Assembly: GCA_030271625.1 (NCBI GenBank)
Contig: JARXKN010000001.1
Location: 124,001-188,000 of the forward strand
Reading direction: 5' to 3'
DNA length: 64,000 nt
From: Patescibacteria group bacterium
GTDB lineage: Bacteria; Patescibacteriota; Saccharimonadia; Saccharimonadales; UBA4665
Made by a program: the position numbers and the translations under genes. Under the pieces are notes generated by a model that had not been told where the DNA came from, searched no databases, and saw only the letters and a list, made by a program, of their open reading frames with translations. Below, one piece after another: positions 1 through 8,349 of this stretch (within the stretch, counting starts at the first letter, position 1; each line of letters begins with the position of its first letter).

Positions 1-83
1 AGACGTGCGGCGCCAACCACCCAATAAAGGTATCTAGAAGGCTCATGTTGTCATTATTGTGTTGTAAATAAGTGATTCTTTCA

Positions 84-113
84 TTGCACTCTGTTAACTA
101 CCTAAGCTATACT
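84..113 (+). promoter_or_regulatory. Probable sigma70-type promoter of the small heat-shock gene
   Basis: TTGCAC at 84-89, an 18-base spacer and TATACT at 108-113. The predicted transcription start is near 120, giving a leader of about 87 bases before the start codon at 207. Confidence 0.6.
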
Positions 114-159
114 GCCAGTAAGACAAAAATGCAAGATTCTTAATGAAGAGTTAATATTT

Positions 160-190
160 TTAGAACTTCCACAAACTAGGAAGTTCGTAA
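160..190 (+). promoter_or_regulatory. Perfect inverted repeat / hairpin in the heat-shock leader
   Basis: GAACTTCC at 163-170 and GGAAGTTC at 179-186 are perfect inverse complements with an 8-base loop. TTA (160-162) and TAA (188-190) extend the pairing past one bulged base. It lies between the predicted transcription start and the Shine-Dalgarno GGAGGG (193-198). It could be an operator for a heat-shock repressor or an mRNA hairpin. It is not a CIRCE (HrcA) sequence. Confidence 0.55.
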
Positions 191-206
191 CTGGAGGGTA
201 ACAACT

Positions 207-689
207 ATGGCGCGACGTAATCGCGAAGACGATCTATTGCTTGAAGAAGACGAGCTAACCGCTGCGTTTTTAGGCGACGACGATCTAACGCTTTCACAAC
301 CTGGTAACAATGACCAACCTCAGGCGCAACCCGCATCTGACGAATGGGAAGAAGACGAAACCGTTCCCGGCCAATTAGCCGTTGATGTTTATGAAACTCG
401 TGAAAAACTAGTTGTCAAAGCGCGTACTGCTGGCGTCAATAAGCACGACCTAGACGTTAGTATCTCTGACAATCAGCTAACCATCCGTGGCACCCTCAGC
501 GCCGGCAACGACGACGGGGTAGAGAACTACTTCCTGCAAGAGTGTTACTGGGGCGAGTTCTCTCGAACCATCGCTTTACCAGTGCCGGTTAAAGAAGAGG
601 AAATCGAAGCTATGCTCAAAGACGGTGTCCTCACCATCAGCTTCGGTAAAGTTAAACAAGATACAATCAAGAAGATCCAGGTCCTCTAG
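207..689 (+). CDS. Hsp20 / alpha-crystallin family small heat-shock protein
   Basis: An ATP-independent holdase chaperone of the cytoplasm that would bind unfolding proteins. The 160 residues split into an acidic, low-complexity N-terminus (about 1-50) and an alpha-crystallin domain (about 54-150). The domain begins near PGQLAVDVYET and ends with the family signature LKDGVLTISFGK near residues 136-147. The tail carries I-Q-V, resembling the I-x-I/V motif that links dimers into oligomers. GGAGGG sits 8 bases before the ATG. It is a single-gene transcript with its own promoter and terminator, and an inverted repeat in its leader may control it by stress. Confidence 0.92.
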   Translation: MARRNREDDLLLEEDELTAAFLGDDDLTLSQPGNNDQPQAQPASDEWEEDETVPGQLAVDVYETREKLVVKARTAGVNKHDLDVSISDNQLTIRGTLSAGNDDGVENYFLQECYWGEFSRTIALPVPVKEEEIEAMLKDGVLTISFGKVKQDTIKKIQVL

Positions 690-706
690 GGGTATTGTTG
701 TTACTG

Positions 707-735
707 AAAGGCCCTACTTGGTAGGGTCTTTTTTA
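707..735 (+). terminator. Intrinsic terminator of the small heat-shock gene
   Basis: GGCCCTAC (710-717), loop TTG, GTAGGGTC (721-728, with one G-T pair), then TCTTTTTTA. It is placed just after the stop codon at 687-689. Confidence 0.85.
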
Positions 736-772
736 TTGGCAACAGACAGCTAGCGCTCCGGCTCTGGGGTAG

Positions 773-800
773 AAAAAGACCCTCGATTGAGGGTCTTTTT
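773..800 (-). terminator. Intrinsic terminator (bidirectional) closing the pilin array
   Basis: AAAAAGACCCTC and GAGGGTCTTTTT form a near-perfect stem with a 4-base loop. The plus-strand A-run (773-777) is the U-tract for transcripts of the minus-strand pilin genes. The T-run on the other side also lets it stop leftover plus-strand transcription. Confidence 0.85.
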
Positions 801-819
801 ACAGAGGCTGGGTTATTGC

Positions 820-1260
820 TTAGCCAGCGGTAGTAGCTGAGTCAGCCGTCTTGAGGACGAAGTGAACGATGAACTGAGCAAGAGCCACAATAATCAGACC
901 AACAATGGCGTAGATAAGCGTGTTCTTAGCACCAGATACGTTACCGCTGTCACCACCAGAAGTGATGTACTTGAAGCCTCCGTAGATAATCATGATGACG
1001 GCAATAATACCGACGATGATTGAGAAGATGTTTACAACGTTAGCGGCCAGCTTGTATAGGCCACCGGTAGAAGCAGTGCTGCTGCTATCGGTACATTCGC
1101 CACCAGTACCAGCAGAACCAGTGTCGCTAGTAGCGATGTTAGTTCCTTGACAGACAGAAGAGGCAATACTAGCGTGAACAGTGACTGGCACCAGCAGGGG
1201 AACAGCTCCCATCAGCATGGTTGCAAGCACAAACATCGAACTTTTAATTTTTTGAATCAT
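820..1260 (-). CDS. T4SS VirB2-like pilin, paralogue 1
   Basis: A small secreted membrane protein of the CPR type IV secretion pilin type (compare VirB2/TrbC). Its 146 residues hold an N-terminal signal segment, a variable Cys/Ser/Thr/Gly-rich stretch, and two hydrophobic helices. Between the helices is the signature GGFKYITSGGD followed by a Lys-containing, glycine-rich turn and IYAIVGLII. All six array members share this signature. The start is supported by AAAGG on the minus strand 9 bases before the ATG. It is the last gene of the array, followed by a strong terminator. Which paralogue forms the pilus shaft cannot be read from sequence. Confidence 0.8.
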   Translation of the reverse strand: MIQKIKSSMFVLATMLMGAVPLLVPVTVHASIASSVCQGTNIATSDTGSAGTGGECTDSSSTASTGGLYKLAANVVNIFSIIVGIIAVIMIIYGGFKYITSGGDSGNVSGAKNTLIYAIVGLIIVALAQFIVHFVLKTADSATTAG

Positions 1261-1340
1261 TTTTCTGACCTTTCATTATATTTACCTTACTTATACCACT
1301 GTGGGACATGTTAAATCAAGCTCTATACTTCTTATGGCTG

Positions 1341-1751
1341 CTACTTGACGGCGTTGGCCAACACATAGCGCACAATGAGTTGCGCTGACGCAGCTACGAA
1401 GAGACCGACTAGTGCGTATATAAGGGTATTCTTTGCCGAAGATATACCGTTTGAGTCACCACCGGAAGTCACATACTTGAGGCCGGCAATGATAATCATA
1501 ATCACTGCAGCCACTCCCACTACAATTGACAGGATAGTAATTACTGCGCGTACTGACTTATTAACCCCCGTCCCCGTGCAATCACTGCCAGTTACTCCCG
1601 CTCCCTGCAGAACCTGACCCTTTGCAGTATCTTCTCCGGCACCACAGACGGCAGCACCAAATGTCGACAATGGCATCGCCGAAACCAGAGAGGGAACAGT
1701 TAGAGTTACGATCAAAAGTACTGCTGCAATAATATTTACAATTTTATTCAT
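1341..1751 (-). CDS. T4SS VirB2-like pilin, paralogue 2
   Basis: 136 residues: a signal-like N-terminus ending near SLVSAMP, a short exported linker with two cysteines, then two transmembrane helices flanking AGLKYVTSGGD and LIYALVGLFVA. It is the paralogue closest to the first array member, sharing the motif SAKNTLIYA. It lies 10 bases downstream of the preceding array gene, so co-transcription is likely. The 80 bases between it and the next gene hold that gene's -10-like sequence and ribosome-binding site. Role inferred: a structural or tip subunit of the secretion pilus. Confidence 0.78.
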   Translation of the reverse strand: MNKIVNIIAAVLLIVTLTVPSLVSAMPLSTFGAAVCGAGEDTAKGQVLQGAGVTGSDCTGTGVNKSVRAVITILSIVVGVAAVIMIIIAGLKYVTSGGDSNGISSAKNTLIYALVGLFVAASAQLIVRYVLANAVK

Positions 1752-1761
1752 AATACCTACT

Positions 1762-2133
1762 TTACAATTTACTGATAATTAATGTGATGATTGACTGCGC
1801 TAAAATAATTATCACAAGGCCTATAAGTGCATATAGGATAGTGTGCTTGGCTGAACTAACACCGTTAGAATCTCCTGAGGAAGTAACAAATTTAATACCC
1901 CCTACAATCAAGAGTATCACCGCCGCCATGCCAGCTACAATGGCGATTAACCGTGTTACTTTCAACAAGATACCGTTGGGCCCGGATATAGGATTGTCAG
2001 TTCGTCGACTTGTACAGGTACTCGCAGACTGTGCAGTGGTGTCTGTGCAGGCACTAGTGAATAGGTCAGCTGACGCAGTAGCTGGCGCCAACACAAAAAA
2101 GACTGAAATCAATAAAGCTAAGACATATTTCAT
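1762..2133 (-). CDS. T4SS VirB2-like pilin, paralogue 3
   Basis: 123 residues with an N-terminal signal helix cut near ATASA-DL, two cysteines in the exported stretch, and two helices around GGIKFVTSSGD and ILYALIGLVII. Its start codon overlaps the stop codon of the preceding gene (ATGA at 2130-2133), indicating translational coupling within the array. It is very similar in its second half to paralogues 1 and 2, suggesting tandem duplication. Confidence 0.78.
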   Translation of the reverse strand: MKYVLALLISVFFVLAPATASADLFTSACTDTTAQSASTCTSRRTDNPISGPNGILLKVTRLIAIVAGMAAVILLIVGGIKFVTSSGDSNGVSSAKHTILYALIGLVIIILAQSIITLIISKL

Positions 2134-2432
2134 CCGATTTTTCCTATTACAAACGCAACAATAGTTTCAGCCATTATGGCAACAGCTAGTCCTACCAAAG
2201 CATAAATAATGCCGTCTTTTGCCTGTGCGGTTCGCTTAGGGTCTCCGGCGGAGAGAACATATCGAAAGCCCGAAATAGTTATAACTAATATAGAAAGCGC
2301 GCCGACAACGCCAAACACTATACCAAGTATTGTTTTTATTTCTGGTGTATCTGTCAGGCTGCTACCCGGCGTCGACCCGGGCAAGGAATTTACATCTATA
2401 GCGGTTGCTAGCCTTGCTAAAAGAGCGTTCAT
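2130..2432 (-). CDS. T4SS VirB2-like pilin, paralogue 4 (start corrected inward)
   Basis: A 100-residue two-helix protein with the array signature SGFRYVLSAGDPKRTAQAK and IYALVGLAV. A longer reading from 2489 would overlap the upstream gene by 55 bases and add a basic, non-signal-like N-terminus. The ATG at 2432 is preceded at 8 bases by GGAG (minus strand, 2444-2441) and starts just after the upstream stop at 2435, so it is preferred. It has no obvious cleavable signal peptide, unlike paralogues 1-3, so it may insert directly by its hydrophobic helices. Confidence 0.75.
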   Translation of the reverse strand: MNALLARLATAIDVNSLPGSTPGSSLTDTPEIKTILGIVFGVVGALSILVITISGFRYVLSAGDPKRTAQAKDGIIYALVGLAVAIMAETIVAFVIGKIG

Positions 2433-2434
2433 AG

Positions 2435-2830
2435 CTAAGCTCCTAATGCCTTTCCGGCGAAGGATACAGCCCCAATTGCTACTAGACAAATTGCTAGCCC
2501 AATTAGGGCATTCAACACCGTGGCCTGAGCTTTGGAAGTCCCGTCAGGACTACCTTGACTAGTAATATACTGTATGCCACCGTAAATTACGTATCCGACC
2601 GCTAATAGTCCGGCGATTCTGAGCAGATCATCGACAACTGCAAGTCCGATGAGCAGAAAACTACTGTTCGAACCTAGGGTATGAAAAGCGGTTCGGTCAA
2701 TATCGCAAGTAGTTGGGTCTAGCTTGAGGTAGTGATACCAAGGCTTGAGTCCAAAAAACGTATTCTCGCAATGGGCGGGCCCAGCAGCTAACAACGTAAT
2801 GCTCTTAAAAACCGTAGTCAAACCAAGCAT
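2435..2830 (-). CDS. T4SS VirB2-like pilin, paralogue 5
   Basis: 131 residues. A short N-terminal hydrophobic stretch, a loop with two cysteines and aromatic residues (WYHYL), then two helices around GGIQYITSQGSPDGTSKAQ and LNALIGLAI. The usual GGD/SGD is replaced by QGS, the most divergent version of the turn in the array. It is one base from its upstream neighbour and three bases from its downstream neighbour, so it is clearly part of the same transcription unit. Confidence 0.75.
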   Translation of the reverse strand: MLGLTTVFKSITLLAAGPAHCENTFFGLKPWYHYLKLDPTTCDIDRTAFHTLGSNSSFLLIGLAVVDDLLRIAGLLAVGYVIYGGIQYITSQGSPDGTSKAQATVLNALIGLAICLVAIGAVSFAGKALGA

Positions 2831-2831
2831 G

Positions 2832-3278
2832 CTAAATTCCTCCCGGAATAATAAAGTTTATTAAGCCAAACAGGAAGATGTAAACCACCAAACCTATAAC
2901 GGCATTAACGATGTGTTTACGGCCACTCGCGGCCTTTTGAGGGTCACCCCCCGAAGAGATGTACTCTACGCCTCCAATCAGAATGCCGACCACGACAGCA
3001 ATACCAACTGCTGCAGATAGCAGTTTTATAAATGGGTTAACGTAAGATGCAATGAAATCACATTTATCGGTGGAGCCAGGTTTACATTTTTTAGCTTGTG
3101 TTATTGCCGGGTCAGGCGTATCGGTCACACATACACTGGTATCACCGCTGCACTTATATTGATCAGCTGGTGCGGCTTTCGCAGAAGAGGCCGGCAAAAT
3201 AAATACTAGTAGCGCCAATGCAACCGTTGGAACTATTAGTAGGCCTGTAACTATTTTCTTGATTTTAAAGCTAAGCAT
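2832..3278 (-). CDS. T4SS VirB2-like pilin, paralogue 6 (first gene of the array)
   Basis: 148 residues from the ATG at 3278. A TTG at 3287 would add three residues. A signal peptide ends near SSAKA-APA. It is followed by an exported segment with four cysteines (enough for two disulfides) and two helices around GGVEYISSGGDPQKAASGRK and VNAVIGLVV. The upstream region holds an A/T-rich -10-like TATATA only about 10 bases before the ATG and no Shine-Dalgarno, so the mRNA leader is very short. As the promoter-proximal gene it may be the most abundant subunit; that is inference. Confidence 0.75.
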   Translation of the reverse strand: MLSFKIKKIVTGLLIVPTVALALLVFILPASSAKAAPADQYKCSGDTSVCVTDTPDPAITQAKKCKPGSTDKCDFIASYVNPFIKLLSAAVGIAVVVGILIGGVEYISSGGDPQKAASGRKHIVNAVIGLVVYIFLFGLINFIIPGGI

Positions 3279-3375
3279 TTTATGCAACTATATATCTTAA
3301 GTTGCTATAGAACAAGCCCTAGCTGAGCTTTATTTATTTTGCAAACAGTGGTTAAATTGGAGCAGGAACAATGTG

Positions 3376-6201
3376 ATGTTTAAAAGCAAAAAACAAAATT
3401 GGGTGTCAGCCCTGTGGGTGGTCGGTGTTTTAACAACATCCTTTTTTACGTACCTGTATCAGTACCCGAAATCAGCACAGGCGATTGCGCCCACTTATGC
3501 CTACGTCACTTTAAATAGCGGAAGTTGTCAGTTAGGGCTTGGAACGACACAGTGTATCGACCAAGTTCAGATAAAGCAAAGCACCGGCAGCGCTGTAGTT
3601 GATAACGTCCTAACAAACTATACGTATGTTGATGGCAGTAAATATGACTTCCGTGGCTCAACTCCAGAGGGTAAGACCGCCACTATTCATGTGGACATAA
3701 AAAACCCAGGATCTGCATCACTCACTCCCGCCGGGCAAAAAGCGCAGACAATTTCTATTAGCCAACCCGAAATTTTTACTAGCGTATTTAGTAATGGGGC
3801 GCCGGAATCAGCATCAACATCGGTAATTGATGTGTCTTTAGTGGTTGATTTTGGAACGACAGACACCACACTGACAGTTCCCGAAGCTAACATTACAGTA
3901 ACTGCTGATTTATTACCCGATGGATTACTCAGGGCAGTCCAGCCTGACGAAACGACTCTTACGAGCAGTAAAGCTACCTACAACGAGAAGTTTTTGACCG
4001 AAGGTCCTGGTCTCTACCGCGTTTGTGCTGAAGCCAGCTTTATTAAAGCTACCGACCACAAAGTATGTCTCCCCGCCACAAAAGTTAAGGGCAAAGTTCT
4101 TCCCGTGAAGCTGACAGCTGATGGCGATGTCAGTAAACTTGCAAGCTCTAACCTCGATAATATTACGGTAGACTGTGGCCCAACTTTTAGTCTTAACTGG
4201 TTTTTGTGCCCAGTATTTAAGGGAATGGGCAAAATAGTTGATGCGCTCGATAGGCTCATTAACGGTCTGCTCTATGTGAACACCTCGTCTATATTTGGCA
4301 CGGATGACACTAGTAAGGCTTATTACCAGGCCTGGAGCAGTATGCGCACAATCGCCCTAGGGATTATTGCGATTACTGGCCTGACAATGGTTATCGCACA
4401 AGCCTTAGGTATGGAAATATTCGATGCGTATACAGTTAAAAAGGTCCTGCCCAGACTTATTATCGCGTCCATTGGCATCTCCTTGTCCTATCCGTTAATG
4501 GAGTTTTTTATTGGTCTAACAAACCAACTCGGTCTAGGCGTAAGAACCCTTATCTATACACCGTTTCAGTCTCTGGGTACTGGTATCCATTTGGGGTCAG
4601 GGACTACGCTTGGTTTAACACTACTAACTGCTGGTGCAATTGCGGCATTTACAGTACTCGGTATGGTAAGTTTTGCCGGAACGGCCATTCTCGCTCTAGC
4701 AATAGCTTTTTTTGTACTTGTTATAAGACAGTTAGTAATTACTGTATTGATACTACTCGCCCCAATTGCTATCGCTTGCTACGTGCTCCCAAATACGCAA
4801 AAAGTGTATAAGGTTTGGTTTGACTCGTTCGCAAAAGCCTTATTAATGTTCCCGCTTATTTCTGCCTTGGTTGCCGTAGGCAGGGTATTTGCACTGACGT
4901 CTATGGCGGCAAACGGAGGCAATCCGAATGCTGTGCAGCAGCTAATTGGCTTTGCTTCGTACTTCGCGCCATATTTCCTGATTCCTCTGACATTCAAGTT
5001 CGCCGGTAGTGCGCTTGGGCGTATCGGGGGCTTTGCTAACGATAGAAGTCGAGGTGGATTTGACCGGCTTCGCAACTTTAGGGGGAATCGTTCTAAGAAA
5101 CGAATGGCTGAGTTATCCGATAGAGCCAAGAGCGGTAAGATATTTAAAACTGCTCCGGCTGACTCGCGTCGAGGTGCAATAAACCGCGGCATCCAGGGTG
5201 CCACCGTACTTGGACAAGCTGGAGCAAACCCCATGCGAATGCGTGCCCGAATGGGTGAAGCTTTATCAAGAGCTAGCGAGCAACAGCGGGATAAAATGCT
5301 TGAGGATCATGACTATACCTCCAAGTCCGATGATGACTGGAACCGAGCAGCTAGTGAAGCAAGTAATGAGAATGACTTTAGACAAATTATGTCTACCCGC
5401 TACGCCGGTCGCTATACCGGCCCTAACGGCGTTCAAAACCGTGAACGAGATGTGGCCCGTTATAGGACAATGAACAACAAATATGGTCGAGATGCTTTGC
5501 GGCAGGCGTCATTCTTGCAGGCCGTGGCCGGTGGAACCGCGTTTGAAGGCGGTGACGTATGGCAGGCTGCTGCAGCTGCTGCGGGTGGTGATCGTGGCGT
5601 CCTAGCCTCCTTGGTTGGTAAGGGTCGTTCGCTGGCTATGAACGCAGGCCGGGTCGACCAAGGTGGTGCTGGTTTTGGAGATACATTAAAAATTGCTCAA
5701 AAATTCATGGATGCTGAGCCTGGCTATACAGTAGCTCAAGCTAATCAGGATCTTGTTTCTGCAGTCTATGAGGGGCAGGGAGCGGCTACGCTGGCTCATG
5801 CAAGTATGAAACCTCGTGCAGTTCAGAACCTGGTCCCAGAGATACAGCGTCGCTTACAAGTCGCGTCTCAGTCTGGAGATCAGGCGGCTTACGACCGCGA
5901 ATTAGCGACTTTTGCAAATCTATATGACTCTATGGCCGCAACGTCTCCAAACAAGGCTAAGATTTTGGCAGACGGAGTACTAAACTGGTCCGCACCACTT
6001 CCGAATGGTGCTGCTGGCCCTGCGCAAAGCACTATACAAATGGATATGGAAAGTCGTCGAGGTAGTGCAGCCTTCACGTCACTACGTCGTGAGATTAATG
6101 CCGGGCAACAAGAATCGAATCGAGTTAGTGGTGCGCAAGGCGGTGGTCCCGCAACCGGTGGAACTCCTGGTGCATTACCTGGTGGTCCACCCGGACTATA
6201 G
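3376..6201 (+). CDS. VirB6/TrbL-like polytopic T4SS channel protein with long cytoplasmic tail
   Basis: About 941 residues from the ATG at 3376. A GTG at 3373 is also open, but AGGA at 3364-3367 is better spaced for the ATG. An N-terminal signal anchor is followed by an exported beta-rich domain (to about residue 280). A block of at least five hydrophobic helices follows (about 315-560), including the VirB6/TrbL-like stretch around KVWFDSFAKALLMFPL. The rest (about 560-942) is a charged, Ala/Gly/Arg-rich tail ending in a Gly/Pro-rich segment. VirB6 proteins form the inner-membrane part of the translocation channel. The exported domain and tail are additions to a minimal VirB6. It is divergent from the pilin array across 3288-3372. 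Confidence 0.75.
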   Translation: MFKSKKQNWVSALWVVGVLTTSFFTYLYQYPKSAQAIAPTYAYVTLNSGSCQLGLGTTQCIDQVQIKQSTGSAVVDNVLTNYTYVDGSKYDFRGSTPEGKTATIHVDIKNPGSASLTPAGQKAQTISISQPEIFTSVFSNGAPESASTSVIDVSLVVDFGTTDTTLTVPEANITVTADLLPDGLLRAVQPDETTLTSSKATYNEKFLTEGPGLYRVCAEASFIKATDHKVCLPATKVKGKVLPVKLTADGDVSKLASSNLDNITVDCGPTFSLNWFLCPVFKGMGKIVDALDRLINGLLYVNTSSIFGTDDTSKAYYQAWSSMRTIALGIIAITGLTMVIAQALGMEIFDAYTVKKVLPRLIIASIGISLSYPLMEFFIGLTNQLGLGVRTLIYTPFQSLGTGIHLGSGTTLGLTLLTAGAIAAFTVLGMVSFAGTAILALAIAFFVLVIRQLVITVLILLAPIAIACYVLPNTQKVYKVWFDSFAKALLMFPLISALVAVGRVFALTSMAANGGNPNAVQQLIGFASYFAPYFLIPLTFKFAGSALGRIGGFANDRSRGGFDRLRNFRGNRSKKRMAELSDRAKSGKIFKTAPADSRRGAINRGIQGATVLGQAGANPMRMRARMGEALSRASEQQRDKMLEDHDYTSKSDDDWNRAASEASNENDFRQIMSTRYAGRYTGPNGVQNRERDVARYRTMNNKYGRDALRQASFLQAVAGGTAFEGGDVWQAAAAAAGGDRGVLASLVGKGRSLAMNAGRVDQGGAGFGDTLKIAQKFMDAEPGYTVAQANQDLVSAVYEGQGAATLAHASMKPRAVQNLVPEIQRRLQVASQSGDQAAYDRELATFANLYDSMAATSPNKAKILADGVLNWSAPLPNGAAGPAQSTIQMDMESRRGSAAFTSLRREINAGQQESNRVSGAQGGGPATGGTPGALPGGPPGL

Positions 6202-6211
6202 CTGAGACTTG

Positions 6212-6240
6212 TTGACTTTTTAGCCTTTTAATGCTATACT
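6212..6240 (+). promoter_or_regulatory. Consensus promoter giving a leaderless transcript
   Basis: TTGACT at 6212-6217, a 17-base spacer and TATACT at 6235-6240, also extended (TGC before the box). The predicted transcription start at 6247-6248 coincides with the ATG at 6248. Confidence 0.8.
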
Positions 6241-6247
6241 GATGTTA

Positions 6248-7156
6248 ATGGAAAAAGATTCGTCTCTACCCCCAATTGCTGGCCTCGCAGAAAATACTAT
6301 TCAACCTGTCGTAGAACCGATGCATAGTACTTTTCAGGCGGATTCGACACTAGTTCCTGAGATTAATCCAACAATTGAAGCCCACGATTTAGGCCAAAAT
6401 TCTTTGAACACACCGGAGCAAGACAACCCTAAAAGCCGGTTCGCTAGAGCAGTGGGAAGTATAGCTGTTCGTACAGTCGAAGGACTAATTACGACTGACG
6501 ATTACACGGTCATAGCAGTAAGTGGACTTTACCAAAAAATTGCTGGACGTAAGCTGGCAAAAACTAATTCTCAAGACGGACGCAAACAAATATCTATAGC
6601 GGCCCACAAAGAAGCTGCCCAAGCCGTAATTGATCACCGTGTAATTAAGCCGGGCTTAGAGCCTGCTACCATAAGTCAACGAAAGCAAGCCGAACGAGCC
6701 AGCGCACGGCAGGGTAAGGCAAGTATTCGACAGTCCGGCGATCAATACAGACTACGTGGCATATGGGACACAACTATTCTTCGTGAAACAGCACCTGGAG
6801 AAGATATAAAGTACGTCTCGATTGCGGACAGTGACTTTTCAGAAAAAATTCGTGCCCAGCTTAATCAGAAACGAATAAGTGGCAGCACTGCTCGGCGTGC
6901 CTTGAAGGCAAAAGAGAGCTACGATAGGAACGAAAAGTTTATTAACAAACTAAGCGGACTTTCGAAAGCTAAAGGCTTAGTTCATAAGTCTTCTGTAGGT
7001 CGCGATATTCCGGGAAAATTACTTGAAAGAAGCGCTCAGAAAGCCGATAAAAAAACAGCACGGATAGGTAGTCGCCTTGAAATCGCAGAAGAGATCAGCA
7101 AGAAAAAACGAGCCGCTATTAAGAAGCGGGGTAAGTCTCGCTATTCTCAACCATAA
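6248..7156 (+). CDS. Basic protein of unknown function in the T4SS operon
   Basis: I do not recognise a family. About 302 residues from the ATG at 6248. An in-frame ATG at 6242 lies upstream of the predicted transcription start. There is no signal peptide and no clear membrane helix, so it should be cytoplasmic. The N-terminal 70 residues are acidic and polar; from about residue 130 on it is rich in Lys, Arg, Ala and Gln and probably helical, ending KKRAAIKKRGKSR. Such basic proteins may bind nucleic acid or the tail of the adjacent channel protein, but this is speculation. It sits between the VirB6-like and PrgI-like genes and has its own promoter. Confidence 0.7.
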   Translation: MEKDSSLPPIAGLAENTIQPVVEPMHSTFQADSTLVPEINPTIEAHDLGQNSLNTPEQDNPKSRFARAVGSIAVRTVEGLITTDDYTVIAVSGLYQKIAGRKLAKTNSQDGRKQISIAAHKEAAQAVIDHRVIKPGLEPATISQRKQAERASARQGKASIRQSGDQYRLRGIWDTTILRETAPGEDIKYVSIADSDFSEKIRAQLNQKRISGSTARRALKAKESYDRNEKFINKLSGLSKAKGLVHKSSVGRDIPGKLLERSAQKADKKTARIGSRLEIAEEISKKKRAAIKKRGKSRYSQP

Positions 7157-7169
7157 GCACAGTTGTCTT

Positions 7170-7178
7170 TGCTATACT
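7170..7178 (+). promoter_or_regulatory. Extended -10 promoter of the PrgI/VirB4 genes
   Basis: TGCTATACT at 7170-7178 with no convincing -35. The predicted transcription start is about 7185, leaving a leader of about 5 bases before the ATG at 7190 and no room for a Shine-Dalgarno sequence. Confidence 0.6.
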
Positions 7179-7189
7179 TATAGCAAGTC

Positions 7190-8290
7190 ATGGCCACCTA
7201 CAAAGTAATTCAGGACATCGAAGCCGAAGATAAAATTCTCGGTCCGTTAACATTACGGCAATTTATCTATGCCTTAATAATGTGTTTCTTTTTATACCTT
7301 TGTTTTATTGTAATTACCAAACACGTTACATTCTTATTGATAGTTTTTTTGCCACCGGTGTTATTTACCGGCTTTTTTGCGTTTCCGTTCCGTATGGATC
7401 AACCCACCGAAGTTTGGGCAGTAGCCAAGATTGGCTTTTTATTTAAACCCCGCAAACGGATTTGGGACCAAAGTGGCGTCAAAGAATTAGTGACGGTGAC
7501 GGTGCCTAAAAAGATTGAGCGCGTCTACACTAATGGCCTTAGCCAAACCGAAGTGCAGAGTCGGCTATCGGCACTAGCCAGCACTATCGATACGCGTGGC
7601 TGGGCTATAAAAAACGTTAACGTCAATATGTTCGCGCAACCGGCCATGGTTACAGATGATGGCTCCGACCGGCTAGTAGCGATGAGTAGCATGCCACAGC
7701 CGGTAGCCGATTACGATATAAAAGCCTCCGACGATATATTGGACGAAACTAGTAACCCCATTGCTCAACAATTTACGCAGATGATTACGGCCAGTACCCA
7801 AGCCCACCGTCAGCAGCTCATCGACACCATGAATGGCGCCACGGCAACCGCTCCACCGTCGCAGGCTGATCCAGCCGTCGACATGTGGTTTACCCGCCAT
7901 TCAGCCGCGTCAGCAGCGGCTACAACCGGCATTCCATTTACGCCGCAAGTCGTTGAGCCGAGCTCGACAGCAGCACCAGTTGCACCAGCTCCGGCTACGC
8001 CTTCAGCCGATGAGCTCGCCTTTTTAGATCATCTGAAAGAAGAGAACAGTACTGAACAGGTATATAGCTCGCACATGAAAACCATTCAGCCGCTTTCAGC
8101 TCAGCCGCCTGCCGGGCCGGCAATAGCTCCACCGGTAGCGGAGTCGATAGTCGCTCGCCCAGCCGATCCAGTCATCGAGAATCTTTCACGCAGCAATGAC
8201 CTCGATATCGCCACACTGGCCCGCGAAGCCCACAAGGCAAAGCCCAACGACGACCCAATGCAGGGCGAAGTCGTTATATCGCTGCGCTAA
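7190..8290 (+). CDS. PrgI family T4SS membrane protein
   Basis: 366 residues. The first about 90 match the PrgI fold seen next to VirB4 in Gram-positive conjugation systems. They comprise a short cytoplasmic beta segment, two adjacent membrane helices (about 25-70) and then FPFRMDQPTEVWAVAKIGFLFKPRKRIW, the usual PrgI end (given here as two parts, FPFRMDQPTEVW and FLFKPRKRIW). The remaining 270 residues are a Pro/Ala/Ser-rich cytoplasmic extension not found in short PrgI proteins. PrgI is thought to act as a VirB3-like partner that recruits VirB4 to the membrane, which fits the two VirB4 genes that follow. Base composition here is richer in G and C than in the pilin genes. Confidence 0.8.
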   Translation: MATYKVIQDIEAEDKILGPLTLRQFIYALIMCFFLYLCFIVITKHVTFLLIVFLPPVLFTGFFAFPFRMDQPTEVWAVAKIGFLFKPRKRIWDQSGVKELVTVTVPKKIERVYTNGLSQTEVQSRLSALASTIDTRGWAIKNVNVNMFAQPAMVTDDGSDRLVAMSSMPQPVADYDIKASDDILDETSNPIAQQFTQMITASTQAHRQQLIDTMNGATATAPPSQADPAVDMWFTRHSAASAAATTGIPFTPQVVEPSSTAAPVAPAPATPSADELAFLDHLKEENSTEQVYSSHMKTIQPLSAQPPAGPAIAPPVAESIVARPADPVIENLSRSNDLDIATLAREAHKAKPNDDPMQGEVVISLR

Positions 8291-8314
8291 GCGCTTACAA
8301 CCACCGTTTAAGCC

Positions 8315-8323
8315 TGCTATAAT
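8315..8323 (+). promoter_or_regulatory. Extended -10 promoter before the VirB4 genes
   Basis: TGCTATAAT at 8315-8323 with a TTACAA at 8295-8300 as possible -35 (17-base spacer). The predicted start is near 8330, followed by the Shine-Dalgarno AGGTGGG at 8334-8340 and ATG at 8350. Confidence 0.65.
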
Positions 8324-8349
8324 GCTTGTAAACAGGTGGGAAACACAGA

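Noticed and set aside
820-3278. Type IV pilus pilins (PilA-like)
   Set aside because: No prepilin peptidase motif (G followed by FTLIE-type sequence). Two-helix layout and VirB4/VirB6 neighbours indicate T4SS pilins.
4779-5234. 151-codon minus-strand frame inside the VirB6-like gene
   Set aside because: Composition is that of a shadow frame, and the plus-strand frame clearly codes for membrane helices over the same bases.
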